In this document: positions 11,465 to 23,019 of the stretch, in pieces
Layout of the letters: every line of letters begins with the position of its first letter
Numbering within the stretch: the first letter of the stretch is position 1
Source of the DNA: Mytilus edulis
Lineage: Eukaryota; Mollusca; Bivalvia; Mytilida; Mytilidae
DNA length: 64,000 nt
Direction: 5' to 3'
Assembly (NCBI RefSeq): GCF_963676685.1
Contig: NC_092344.1
Span: 52,102,830-52,166,829, forward strand
The notes under the pieces: generated by a model
What the model was told of the DNA's origin: nothing
The model's database searches: none
Seen by the model: only the letters and a program-made list of their open reading frames with translations
Made by a program: the position numbers and the translations under genes

Positions 11465-11645
11465 TTTGGCTTTTGGGCTTAATAACCAGACGTAGATCCA
11501 AGCATTTCTTTAAAAGGGAGGGGGTTCCAACCCAGGGGAAAGAGGGGGTCTAAATATATGTCCCCATTCAAATGCATTGACCGTTAAAAAAGGGGGTTCC
11601 AATCCCCAGAACTCCCTCCCTTTTGGTCACCCACTGATTACACGC
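11465..11645. mobile_element. Short G/C-run element, probably a MITE
   Basis: Contains aaaagggagggggttccaac, gggggtctaaatatatgtcc and, towards the end, ctccctcccttttgg in inverted sense. The layout (a purine-rich start, tatgtccccattcaaatgca in the middle, complementary end) looks like a small inverted-repeat element. Its exact ends were not fixed. Confidence 0.4.
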
Positions 11646-11695
11646 GGGGAACGTGCATATCGTTTGATATTCTTACCGTTTTGTCTCAACAATGA

Positions 11696-12062
11696 ACCTG
11701 GTGAAGGTAGGAGTTTCAATGAGACAACTCTCCATCCTAGTCATAATGTTTAAAAAAAGATAACAATTACAGGTAAAAGTATGGCCTTCAACAAAGAGCC
11801 TCAGCTCACACCGAACAGCAAGCTATAAAGGGTCCAAAAAGGAATAGTATAAAACTATTAAACAGTAAAATCAAAGGTCTATAATCTTTATTAAAAGAAA
11901 AAAAGAAAGATAGCAAAACCAAAGACCAAACTACCCCCCCCCCCCCCCCCACCACCACCACCACCAAAAAAACCCGACAACCACTGAACAACAGACTAAG
12001 GACGGGTGAATGAAAATGTAGCTGGTATAAACGTATTAACATGCAGGCGTCAACATTCACCA
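11696..12062 (+). repeat. Mussel-type dispersed repeat, long copy
   Basis: Contains caatgagacaactctccatc, gtatggccttcaacaaagag and ctcacaccgaacagcaagct, in the same order as the copies at 60148 and 63161. A C-run of about 18 bp followed by (acc)n sits at about 11934-11967, expanded within this copy. The minus-strand open frame here (11806-12063) reads through the repeat and is not a gene. Probably a short non-coding retroelement; the class is uncertain. Confidence 0.7.
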
Positions 12063-12094
12063 TAACCTAAGACAGTATAACATTACAACATAAA

Positions 12095-12962
12095 AAGACA
12101 TGTACTATTGAAGGTCAAATGTCAAGGTATAGTTAAGTTGTTGTGTTTTGGTCTTTTTTCTATACTGTACGCAATAGGTCTATACTATATTTAGTGTATG
12201 GCATGATTGTAAGGTGTACATGTCCATCAGGTAAGTGTCAACTGACCTTGACCTCTTTTTCATGGTTCAGTGGTTAAAGTTGAGTTTTTGTGTTTTGAAC
12301 TGTTGTTCTCATACCGTATGCAATAAGTCAACCATATTTGATGTTTGAAAAATCCAAAGATGTACATATCAGTCTGGCATATTTTATTTGACCTTGACCT
12401 CTTTCTTTTTTTATTGCTCAATGTTAAATCTTTGGGTTTTTTTTGTCTGTTTTTCTTATACTTTTAAATAGCAATAGGTCGATTATGTTTGTTGTATGAA
12501 ATGATTGTATGGTGTGTATGTCTGTCTGATAATTATCACCTGACCATGACCTCATTTTCATGGTTCATTGGTCCATCTTGAGTTTTTTCTGGTTAAGTTT
12601 CTTATTAAGATACTATATGCAAAAGGTCTACTATATTTAAAGTATGGAATGATTGTAAAGTGAACGTGTCTGTTTGGCAGGGTTTATCTTACATTGGCCT
12701 CATTTTCATGGTTCTTGATCAATGTTAAGTTTTCCTGGTTAGGTTTGTGTCTTCGATCTACAATAGGTCAACTATATTTAAAGCATGTTTTGTGTAAGGT
12801 GGACTTGTACTTCTAGTTTGGTTTATCGGACCTTGACCTCATTTTCTTTGAACATGTTAAATTGATGTGATAATTTTTGTAAAGCTTTATATTTAGGACT
12901 ATCAACATAACATCATTGGTTAGTAAAGAATGCAAAAAATGTCAGCGTGTGCACTCTTAATT
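12095..12962 (+). repeat. Tandem-core repeat, family 2 (copy c)
   Basis: About five diverged units of roughly 140-150 bp, each with a gaccttgacctc...ttcatggttca phrase and a caataggtctactatattt phrase. It ends with the unique tail ctttatatttaggactatca, then ggttagtaaagaatgc and gtgtgcactcttaattta. That tail recurs at 60660-60740, so the 3' boundary is well supported. Confidence 0.8.
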
Positions 12963-14744
12963 TATTAATGGGTTGTATGTGTGTGTGGGGGGGGGGGGGT
13001 TGGGGAGAGCAGTTAAGTTTATGAATTCTCTTGTCGTTGGTTGCTATCTGCTTTATTTGTTTTTCGTTACTTCTGTTGTTAATTAGATTGATGGTTTCGT
13101 TGTTTGCATTGTTTCACATTTTGTAATGTCGGGGCATGTTTATGTACACGTTGCGAATTTTACTCATTCATGAAGGTTGTTTGCCGTGATATGAAGTTGC
13201 TTACATCCACGACATTTGGATAGTTGTCTCATTTGGCAATCACATTATCTCAAAATAATATGAAATTCTTGTTTCTAGACATATTCTTTTTAAGAAACTT
13301 TGTATTGTGCATGTGCCTCTAAGACCTAGGCTACAGTTTCAGCCACGATAACAAACATCGGATTGCTAAAACGCCTGAATCGTATGTAAAATTGAAGCGC
13401 TTTTACGTTGTATAAGACATGTTTGTGAATAGATGTTGATCAGTCTAAGTTTGATATAGCCATGACAAAAAAACGTGCTGTGGTTGCCAATGGGACACCA
13501 GAGACCAAAATGACATAGAAGTTAGGAACTTATAAAATAAAACTTTGTTGTGTGATTGTTATTATATATAGATTATGTTGCAATTCAATAAAAGTTGTCT
13601 CATTGAAAATCGATTTAATGCAATTTATTGAATTGTAATAGGTATAATAATACCAAATTCTCTCCACCTATACATAACAAATAATCAATCATTTTACCAG
13701 TAATCCTTAGTGAACATATAGTTTCGCTATGAGAAAATTCTTTAACATTTATATTAAGCTATGTTCATAAAATATCCTTCTCATCCATCTCGTCCGACTC
13801 GTGCTGAGTATGCATGAAATATTTGCCACTGTACGATAATCAAATAACAAGATTTCATAATAAAAAAAACCATGTATAAGATATCTTATAAACTATATCC
13901 GATATCTTATAAAGTATAAAATATATTTTATAAACTATCATATATAGTATATAAGATATCTTATAAAAAAAGGCCTCTTGAATGAGGGTCGAGTACTAGG
14001 AACACTTTAATCCACAAGATTTGCTTAGAGTGGGGACTGTTTGATAGCGTATAGTTGTCTCATTGACTCATGCTCTGCGTCTCTTTTCATAAAAATAAGT
14101 AAATACGTTTTGATTACGAAATAGATGCACATTTTACAACAAGAAGTCATAAAACGAGTTTCAACAACATTAAGAAAGAAATTCAGTCATCTTTATCATA
14201 TTGGTTTTACCCTTTGATAATATGATTGTCGACAGAAAAATCAATAATTATTAAACCACAATGATATACATCAAATGTGTATTGAATATTTGAACATTTA
14301 ATTTTAACTGAATGGCATTTAACCAAGTATTTAAATAGGTGTTATTCTTTATTCAAGACAATGTTTGTTGTTCAGATAATTTCTTTTAATTGAAATTAAT
14401 CACATACAGTTATTGAACTGGCAAATATACAAGTATACGTGTCAATGTTTCACACCATTACCAAAAGAAATAGCAATAATTAAATAATTTTAATATAAAG
14501 CAATTTTGAAGCATGGCAATATGTTATTTACTTTTTGCATGTAAGTCTAAGTGTTGGCTTAAGTGAATTATTCAAACTATTGATTATGTTTTTATTGTAA
14601 TATACATGTATGAGCTCTCGCAAGTCGCATAGCAACTGTCGAGCCCTTTAATCCAGTCTGTACATACATGAACACCGGAAGCTAAAACGAATATAGAGGT
14701 GTTTTAGTGGAATATTAACAGTGTTGTTCGACCATTTATACGAC
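12963..14744. other. Intergenic, AT-rich with small repeat pieces
   Basis: A G-run lies at about 12988-13000. Short dispersed-repeat fragments are near 13218 (agttgtctcatttggcaatc), 13485-13535 (ttgccaatgggacaccagag) and 14048 (agttgtctcattgactcatg). At 13878-13965 the palindromic phrase ataagatatcttata occurs repeatedly. No gene supported. Confidence 0.5.
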
Positions 14745-14777
14745 ATGGAGTTAACACAGCGACCAAGGACCACTGAG
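14745..14777 (+). CDS. Possible short first exon
   Basis: ATG followed by 11 codons (MELTQRPRTTE...) and then an exact GTAAGT donor at 14778. It lies about 2 kb upstream of the small gene on the same strand. However, it would leave a split codon in phase 2, and joining it to the acceptor before 16799 puts a stop in frame, so it is not a simple first exon of that gene. It may be chance. Confidence 0.2.
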
Positions 14778-16045
14778 TAAGTTATCAACTGTGGAAAATT
14801 ATCATTTGTCACTTAAAAAATTGAACAAAAAGTCAATGTATTTCGGAATGCATAGCTCAGTTGATCTGAATACTATATATCTTATAGATCTAAATACAGT
14901 AGGTTACCTAAAATGTTTGTTTTGCAAAGAAAATCTAAATGGTAGATATACTACCGCATATAACACCTATCCATATTGCAAAACGAAGTACACATATTTG
15001 TTCAGGGGATAGAAATTTATGGTCACTTATCACTTTATAAAAATTAAATGCATTACTGAGTAATTGAATTGGGTGAATTCTAGCTGCAAAATTTTTGAAT
15101 CTAAGAAAATTTGATTGGAAATAATGATAAGTAAATCATGAAAGGCGAAGCATTTTTTTCTCTCCAGAATTGTATGAAAACAGACATTTCTATTCTTAAA
15201 TCGATAATCTGCTTTCTAACATAGATATTTATTTATTTCTTGAACTGGTACTAGCCATACCAATTGATGACACTGTCACAAACTACCTCGTATGCCTGTT
15301 ATTTAAGTTGTAAGGATTTATCACTAACATCGGAGTAAATATATCGAAATCCACAATTTCAGATTGCACTTCAAGTTAATGTGCATGTAACATATGTTAT
15401 TAAACTGACAATAGTACTTTATTTATTTATTTTTTCTAACAAATGGATACAAAAATATCTTAATAGGTCAAGTGAAACCCGTTTTCGTGACAGTCATAAT
15501 TTTCCATTGATTTCTGGTGTCAAATTATAGAATGTTTTCTATTTTCATTTCATTCAATTTGTCATTGTCTATGTCTATATTACACTTTAAAATAACGTCC
15601 CATTTCTTGTCTTAATTCTTAGTATTTTGTTCGTTTCTAGCTAATTGCGCAATATTACGCATATTATAAGGTTAATGGCACAAGATTTAATGTAGGTTGG
15701 TCACAAATTGAAAGAGATAAAAATTCGGACGTCATGTTGATTTATTTACTAAAACCTGCTTGGTTTTTTTTCCATATGCATTATTGATATACTTCAACAT
15801 GAAACAATATCATGAATAAATCCCAATTGGTGTTCTATCCGACTAAAACTGCAAGTCATTCCATAGAGCATTTGTTATAGAAGGGTTATCAAATGCTAAA
15901 GAAAATGCTAAAATCAGTTGTTGATCACTTCAAAATGCTGGTGTACACTTTTGTAAACTTAAGTTTTGATTTATCAAATCATTCTGGTAAAACCAGCGTT
16001 CCTCAAATTGCTACCAATTCTATATTTTTCAATCGTTTTGATAGC
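14778..16045. other. Intergenic, no supported gene
   Basis: Open frames at 14791-15012 and 15893-16123 show no splice or family support. The DNA is AT-rich and mostly unique-looking. Confidence 0.45.
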
Positions 16046-16049
16046 ATTA

Positions 16050-16410
16050 ATGTAGATTCATGGCATACCGCCATCTTGGATTGTATATTTTGGATAATCA
16101 GCAAGATTTCTTCATACAAATAAACAGTCTTACCAATAAAATTTGCAAATCAGTCTACACATTTGCAAATAACTAGACTGATTGTGTACTGACACCTTTT
16201 TAAAACATATTATAAAATCTACCTTCTATCAATTTATTGCAAACTTCTATCTCATAGATTTCTTTTTATGCACAAAAATGTGTTTTTTCATGATCATTCT
16301 AAGCAAATTTAGGCAAGACCCCTAGCTTGGAAATTGCATTGTAAAACCTTCATTTTGGCAAAGTATAAGAAAACTCTCTCTCGGGGAAACATATACCGAT
16401 GATCTACCTT
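16050..16410. repeat. Dispersed repeat shared with 52386-52965
   Basis: Shares ordered phrases with the later locus: gtagattcatggcatac then cgccatcttggattgta at the start; attctttttatgcaca and ttcattttggcaaa further on; gatgatctacct at the end. The two ends carry a weak inverted match around ggtaga/tctacc. The copies are well diverged, so this is an old element. Confidence 0.55.
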
Positions 16411-16798
16411 AAGTTAAGCACCCAGCGTGATTAGTTCTGTTGAAAAGTGACACTTTATAAAATTTGGTGCGTCCAGAGCGCATATCTAGATTGGCCTTGT
16501 TTGGGAACGCTAAAACCGAAACATCTGAGTCTGACAATGATGTAAAAATACATGAGTATCAGAGTTTATGATTAATAAAGTGACTTTAGAATGTACAAAA
16601 CGTTCGGATTACTAGTATCTAAAAATCATTTTGAAAATTGCACGTCTGTGACGTTGTGAACACCATTGCCGTTGGCAACTATTCTAAAGTCATACATAGT
16701 ACGAGGTGCAGATATAAGAGAAGCCAATGGCTTTTTTTTGGTTTTTGGTTTGTTAATTTAATGTTTTAGTGTGATTTAAATTTTAACAGTCGTATACT

Positions 16799-16891
16799 AT
16801 GTCTGTCCACAGCATGACGTTTTGGTCGAGATATGACCCAGTTCGACAACCAAAAGGAAACACAGACCACTGGTCAAAGTTCAGACAACGA
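16799..16891 (+). CDS. Small gene, exon 1
   Basis: 31 codons from ATG to CGA, followed by GTAAGTGAG. Encodes MSVHSMTFWSRYDPVRQPKG and a basic remainder ending HWSKFRQR. Ends in phase 0. Confidence 0.75.
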
Positions 16892-19800
16892 GTAAGTGAG
16901 ATTATTAGTTATAAACTGCTTTATTGTAAAGATCTGTTTGCCCATATAGGCCAATTGTACAAGAAAGGCGACTTTCAGTCACTGTAAGTACTCTTTACAG
17001 ATTAGTACCATGCATGTGTTTATTGTCTTTTATTAGGATTTGTTTTGTATGATTAAAGCTGATCTGATTTTTTTTTTCAAATTGAAAATTTCCGCGTTTT
17101 TTTTTTCTTGTGAGGTTCTGTTACATCAATGACTCAAATTTGATAAAGGGGGGTCTACACTGGTTGTGAAAAAAATGAAAGACTTAAAATAAGACCTAAC
17201 TACTTACTTTCATCATAAAACGACTTTTAGAAAAAAAGAAGACACCACCGACCACCATCTCAACTAGAACATACAATTTAAGGGGCTTGATATTGAACAG
17301 AGATTCATTTGGACAGGCATTTAAAATAGGTTGCGGGGTTGCATAGTATTTTGGGTAACAATATAGATGCACGATAAATTAAATGGTTTTTAAATAACAG
17401 ACCATCAAGATGAGCTATGGCACTTTACAACCAGTTTCACTCGGTGGTCACAACTAAACCTTTAGAATCATCAAGCAATTGTGAATTGTAATCGTTAAAA
17501 TCCAAAAACACAAATTTGAAATGAAGCAAATTAATAATATTCCAGAAGGAATATCCAAATTACAAAAAAACTGAAACCAACTAAAGCAATTGGTAACAAA
17601 ATAGCACCACACTTTTTTTTAAAGAAGTATCTGATGAAATTTCACTATGCTATCTGGCTGGTTCAAATTATCAGTAACTACTGGAGGGAGGCCAATTTTA
17701 CGCTAGTATTCATAAAAGGAGACAAATCTTAAACCAACTATTATAAGCCAATTGCTTAATTGTTGAATGATATCAAAATGAAAAAGATGATTTTCTCCCC
17801 TGCATGTCTAACTTTTTTCATTTTCTTTTTTTACTGTTATTTTTTTTTTGTTGCCTAAAATTCAGTCGAGGCAGTTGCCTCGTCTGCCTCATCGGTATAC
17901 TAGTATAGTAACGGCAGTTCTATCTTTAATTTTTTTTTATTGTATACTGGTATGTTGTATTGTATTAATCAAATGAGTGTACTAATTTCTACATTGCAGA
18001 CTAGTGTTTCAATGGGACCAAATGTTAGAGCTCAAGATTTAATGAGTAAGTACCTAAGTTATATTCTTAAACATTGTTTTGTATCGCTAAAACAATATAT
18101 TTTCATTATTATAAAGGAATCTGAAGGGTGATAACTCTTCGATTGAATTCTTAACTTCTTCTGGTGTATGGAACGGTGCTTTAGGGGCATGTAAAAGGGA
18201 GTTGAGGTCGTTGGCAAAATATTTCCTGCATTAAAAATCACTCCTAAATTGTACTGTAAATATAGCTACTAGAGCACTAGAAAATTATTATGAATATCGA
18301 AAAATTTACACATGTAAACGTGAAATTTTAACTTGATTGCTTACACATTACAAAAAGGTTTGTATTTGAAAAGGCTTTCACATTTTGAAATATCCAATAT
18401 TGCCTTTGATTTGTTTTGAATCCGATTGCATCATTGCGGTTACATCTTAGATTAACTAAAACATGTACAATCGCATGGTAAATCTCGTCGCTGGACCTGC
18501 ATTTTTACATATAACGACATGGCTCATGAGCGGTATTTCAAAATTATTTTGAACGGTTTGTTTTCATGAATATTTGCCTAATATTTGTAGGTCTTGGAGG
18601 AGCAGATTTCATGCAGATGAAACCAAAAAGAGGTATCAATAAAAATTTCCTCCGAAATTCTTACAGCGAAAGAGCAAAGGAAGGATTCAGATACTGGTTG
18701 ATAGAACCACCAAAACCAACAAATTGTAAGTTTTAGTTCTAGATATAAATATAACGAGATGTGGTATGGTAACCAGAGAGATAAATATCCTCCAGAATGC
18801 AAATGACTATTCTTGGAAATATTTGTTAATCGCTGGACAATTATTTACATTCGGAGTAACTACGAAATTATCTATAATTCTTTTGGAAGACTTTTATTTT
18901 AAGGGTATGCATAAGTCCATTTTGCTCTTCATATGACAATAAAAGGGTGTGTTTTTTCACCCCCTAATTATTGGAGGATGAAGGAAGGTTTTCCTAACTA
19001 GTAATTTTGGGAGATCAAATGCTTGAAATTTGCATACACAATACATGTTATATGTTTGTTTTTAGTTGTTAATTGCATATCTATAATTTTGGTTTAAAAC
19101 TAAGCCGAGTTCTTAAGCCAAACATCCTTCAAAACTTACAACGGCTTTTTCAAATTTCATTGATTTTTGTGAACATTATTCAGTATGAAACAAAGGAGGA
19201 ATGGTGACCAAAGTGGTATTTTTGGTTACAGTATAAATACGAAAATGTTACGTGAGTGCCAATTAGATAACTATAAAAAGGAGAGTTGGTATGAGAAATG
19301 AAGATGTGGTTTATAGAACCACCAAAACTAACAAATAACTCTCCATCCAAGTCCAAATGTATAAATAGTAAACAATCACAGGCATATTTTACCAAAATTA
19401 AACCGTTGAAAAATAGAATAGTCTGCAGTTCTTATAGGAAAATCCCTTTGACATTTATAAATAACTAAAGTTGATACATGTATAGTACTCTCGTTTCAAG
19501 ATAGTTAAGTATTGTAAATTTTAAGATAGACTGGTGATATGTGATGGGTTTGGTCATCCAAATGTATTTAGTTATAGCATGGAAGTATTTTATTTAACAC
19601 TTCTATGGTTATAGAACGTTGACCAAAACATAGTCCGATAATGTAAGACTTCGTAGTTTCATATATCGTTTGCATCCAATGTTTTGTCATTTGATGTTGG
19701 TTTTTTTTACTATCAATGCATGGTTCAGCATTCAGCATTGATAGTAAAAAAATACATTCGATAAAAACCTAGAATGCAAACGATATGAAAGAGGGCCTGG

Positions 19801-20531
19801 CGAAAGTTACCAGAGTGACATTTAAATTCATAGATCGAAAATAAACTGACAACGCCATGGCTAAAAATAAAAAGACAAACACAAATAATAGTACACAAGA
19901 CACAACATAGAAAACTAAAGCCTAAAGACCAAAAACTGGGGGTGATATCAGGTGCTCCGGAAGGGTAAGCTGATCTTGCTCTACATGTGGCACCCGTCGG
20001 GTTGCTCATGTTATTACAAACCCGGTTAATAATCTAATTCGGTAGGTGACATTCGTGAAAAGGGAACGGGATTGTAGTTACAACTTAAGGAACATATCCG
20101 ATATCATCTGTGAAAACCTACGAAGTCTAATATTATAGAACTAATCAATCTCAGGATGTGCACTCTTTTTAATTTATAAGTTCATTTATTGAAATTATAC
20201 TTATACTTTGTTTATTCCAAACAAACTACATGAGTTGTAGACCTTATTTTCTCAACACACATGCATATTTTATAGAGATACAACCTGTTGATGAACGTTT
20301 ACATTTTGTCTCGGCTTCATGGGACGTAGAGAACATATACCAACCCTTCTTAGTGAGAAAATATCTAACCTTTTAAGCATAAAATCTTTAAAAAAAAAGT
20401 TAGAATCGCCTTCATGACTGTACTATATATATTTCGTTTTGTTTTAAAAATAATTTTATATTGCAGTTGGAAAGTACGGTATTGGTTCATACAAGACAGT
20501 ACTGGGAATAGGAAATGCACCAAGAACATAA
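16799..20531 (+). CDS. Small four-exon gene, unrecognised protein of about 112 aa
   Basis: Four exons (16799-16891, 18000-18045, 18591-18725, 20467-20531) join with consistent phases (0, 1, 1) and each internal junction has GTAAGT or GTAAGTT and a pyrimidine tract plus AG. The product begins MSVHSMTFWSRYDPVRQPK and ends YKTVLGIGNAPRT before TAA at 20529. It is basic, rich in Arg, Lys, Tyr and Pro, and has no signal peptide, membrane segment or known motif that I can see; FRYWLIEPPKPTN spans the third exon end. I do not recognise the family. The canonical junctions and in-frame continuity over four exons make a real gene likely. The ATG is chosen because an in-frame TAA lies just upstream (about 16784), possibly within an intron ending tttaacag. 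Two AATAAA signals follow at 20749-20760. Confidence 0.75.
18000..18045 (+). CDS. Small gene, exon 2
   Basis: A 46-nt exon between tttctacattgcag and GTAAGTACC. Encodes TSVSMGPNVRAQDLM plus one base of the next codon (phase 1). Confidence 0.75.
18591..18725 (+). CDS. Small gene, exon 3
   Basis: A 135-nt exon between aatatttgtag and GTAAGTTTT. Completes a Ser codon and encodes LGGADFMQMKPKRG through EPPKPTN, leaving one base for exon 4 (phase 1). The minus-strand open frame overlapping it is antisense. Confidence 0.8.
19180..19400 (+). repeat. Fragmented dispersed repeat in intron 3
   Basis: Pieces of the dispersed repeat family (gtgagtgccaattagataac, aaataactctccatccaagt, aaacaatcacaggcata) are interleaved with a stretch resembling the end of exon 3 (atagaaccaccaaaactaac, 19313-19332). 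The latter may be a decayed partial duplicate of the exon 3 end. Confidence 0.45.
19785..20105 (+). repeat. Dispersed repeat, second mussel-type family
   Basis: Contains actgacaacgccatggctaa, aatagtacacaagacacaac, gggggtgatatcaggtgctc, catgtggcacccgtcgggtt and attcggtaggtgacattc in that order, a combination I associate with a common mussel repeat from general familiarity. It is intronic. The minus-strand open frame at 19725-20009 is a by-product. Confidence 0.6.
20467..20531 (+). CDS. Small gene, exon 4 with stop
   Basis: Acceptor tttatattgcag, then a completed Phe codon and GKYGIGSYKTVLGIGNAPRT, stop TAA at 20529-20531. Confidence 0.8.
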
Positions 20532-20748
20532 TCGTTGGAAATATGACGTAGTCTTTCGTTCTTTGTTGCACTCTTTGTCATTTTTATAAGACTAGTTTTT
20601 ACCATGACGATCTTATGTGTCAATCATTCATACCAAAGCAGTATTAGAATACAATATGTGTTGTTGAAATAGACAAATAGAGTCGTTATTTTTTTTTTAT
20701 ATATTTGTTATCAATTCAATATTTATTGTAAAAAAAAAGTTAGATAAA

Positions 20749-20760
20749 AATAAAAATAAA
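20749..20760 (+). terminator. Poly(A) signals of the small gene
   Basis: Two adjacent AATAAA hexamers (20749-20754 and 20755-20760) about 220 bp after the stop codon. They fit the 3' end of the preceding gene; the cleavage site itself cannot be read. Confidence 0.55.
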
Positions 20761-20997
20761 AATTGTGTTTAATTTATTTAAGACACATTATAAATTCCAA
20801 GTGTGTGGTAAATACTGAATGCTCGTGTCAAAAAGATGTCACCAAAAAGTGTTTCAAACGCACAAAATTTATAAAGAACTATGTATTTTCTTTTCCACAC
20901 AAATATGGCAAGTTACAGAACAGTTACAATATTTTTAATGTGGCGTTGTCAGTACTGAAATTTGACAAAATTTAGAAATAGAAAAATATGAAGATGT

Positions 20998-21075
20998 TGT
21001 ATGATTGACAATGATACAACTCTCCTCAAGAGACCAAATGACACAGAAGAATACAACTATAGGTCACCGTACTAC
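20998..21075 (+). repeat. Dispersed-repeat fragment abutting the hairpin array
   Basis: Reads gtatgattgacaatgataca, actctcctcaagagacc, aaatgacacag and ctataggtcaccgta, a subfamily of the same mussel repeat as 11696. It stops where the hairpin element head (ggggcgccgaatgggactct) begins. Confidence 0.6.
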
Positions 21076-21077
21076 GG

Positions 21078-22035
21078 GGCGCCGAATGGGACTCTTGTGT
21101 TTTTGTCGACAAAATTCAATTTTGTACGGACAAAAGTGAGTTTTGTTCAACAAAAACGAGTTCAGTTTAACAAAATTTGTAGCATACTACAAATTTCAAT
21201 TTTGTCATACAAAATTATCTTTCGGTGGACAAAAGTTAGTTTTGTCATGACAAAATTCATTTTTGTAACACAGACTTTACTTTTGTTACCTAATTTGAAT
21301 ATTGGGCGACAAAAGTCAATTTTGTATGCAAAACAGGTTTGGTTTGGATTCTGTGAACTAATTTGCATACAAAACTGAGATTTTGTCACAACATTCAATT
21401 TTGTGTTTATTTTTGTGTAGACAAAATTGAGTTTTGTTAAATCGTGAGAAATGAAAATTTAACACAAAAGTCAATTTTGTGCCACAAGAGTCAATTTTGT
21501 GTCACAAAAGTCAATTTTGTCTTCACAGAATTCACAAAATTGTATTTTGTGTGACAGAATTCAATTTTGTCATGACAAAAATGAATTTTGTCATGACAAA
21601 AATGACTTTTGTAATGACAAAATTCATTTTTGTCGACAAAATTCATTTTTGTCATGACAAAAGTCATTTTTGTGTCACAAAATTCATTTTTGTCATGACA
21701 AAATTGACTTCTGTCACACAAAATTCAATTTTGTGTTTATTTTTGTGTGGACAAAATTGACTTTTGTGACACAGAAGTGAATTTTGTAATGACAAAATTC
21801 ATTTTTGTCGACAAAATTCATTTTTGTCATGACAAAAGTCATTTTTGTCATGACAAAAGTCATTTTTGTAATGACAAAAGTCATTTTTGTTGTGACAAAA
21901 TTTAATTTTGTGTTTATTTTTGAGTTTTGTTAAACAGAAGTGAAAATTTAACAAAGAAGTCTATTTTGTGTTACAAAACTCAATTTTGTATCACAAAACT
22001 CAATTTTGTATCACAAAACTCAATTTTGTATGCAA
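21078..22035. repeat. Hairpin-unit array, copy 1
   Basis: Begins with the head ggggcgccgaatgggactct, followed by dozens of short units in which ACAAAA and TTTTGT alternate around 3-6 bp spacers (for example ACAAAATTCATTTTTGT). Each unit can fold on itself and the units also pair with neighbours. Unique islands include gtagcatactacaaa and ggtttggattctgtgaacta, both of which recur in reverse orientation at 43847-44590. Open frames on either strand (FVMTKM-type repeats) arise from the unit and are not proteins. The right end is unclear; truncation is likely near 22030. Confidence 0.85.
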
Positions 22036-22302
22036 ATGAATTCTCTCATCACGAAGAAGTAAGAAGGCCTCTCATTGGATATAGTAACCGCGGGTCTCGC
22101 AGGTTCAAGGATACATCATATGGATTATGCGCTATTCTGCAAAAGACTGAAAAGTAAGTATAGATACCTTATTAAGTATGTAATATAGCAAATATAGGAC
22201 ATTTTGTACAATATTGTTTATTCTAATATGACGTCCTTCTTTGGCTAACACTGTGTAATGTATATATAAATAGGATACATCCGACGTCAGTTGTTTTATA
22301 CG

Positions 22303-22559
22303 AATTTCGCGAAATCGCACATGTTTTCTATTTGTCAGGATTTAAAGGAAAGAACAAAAAAAACTTGTTTGAAACACAGTCGCTTGAATTTAAGTGATAT
22401 ATGTATGGCAAAAATACTGTTATATGTAATATTATACATATAACAGTATTTTTTTTCCATACATGTATCACTAAAATTCAAGCGATTGTGTTTCAAGCGA
22501 GTTTTTGTTCTTTCCTTTAAATCCCGACAAATAGAAAACATGTGCGATTTCGCGAAATT
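22303..22559. mobile_element. 257-bp palindromic foldback element
   Basis: Two arms of about 120 bp with roughly 90 percent identity meet at a centre near 22431 (gttatatgtaatattataca). The ends read aatttcgcgaaatcgcac and gtgcgatttcgcgaaatt. Only A/T-run length and a few base changes distinguish the arms. Probably a MITE; no target duplication was clear. Confidence 0.8.
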
Positions 22560-23019
22560 TGTCTATTTTAACCACACGCATTGTTATCGAGAAGCAAGCT
22601 TATTTCACCATTTCCAGTTTTCAGACGTGAAATAATATTTTACAATTTTAACCTACTTTTCCTTGTTCCCAAAACTACCCAAACTTCATCCCCACGGTTC
22701 ATGTTCAAAGGGGACTGTTCAATATTCATCATCAGAGGGATTGGCTGGTGCATTCAATATTTTGTATCATAAAAAAAATGGATGCGAGCATCCATTTGAA
22801 TTTTAAAAAATTTTCACCGCCCATCTAAACATTTCTGTAAAAAAATTAGTTGCCATTTATTACAAAAAAAATCTATAATTCTAAGCTTGTTTCTCTTTTT
22901 TGAAATCATATGTACCTGAGAATCACCAAATAAGCTGGAGGTGGAGTACATGTATACCACCAATTTATGTATGTTATATAGTTATCAAAATCATTTAAAA
23001 ATATATTTTCGGTATACTT
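22560..23019. other. Intergenic
   Basis: No gene supported. Includes AT-rich DNA and a purine/pyrimidine patch around 22660-22800. Confidence 0.4.

Noticed and set aside
14791-15012. 73-codon frame containing CLFCKE
   Set aside because: No splice link to neighbours, no family, AT-rich codon use; one chance Cys pair is not evidence.
15893-16123. 76-codon frame
   Set aside because: Overlaps the start of a dispersed repeat and has no homology or splice support.
21162-21760. Open frames on both strands with FVMTKM/FCHDK repeats
   Set aside because: Low-complexity translation of the hairpin array, open on both strands because the unit lacks stops.
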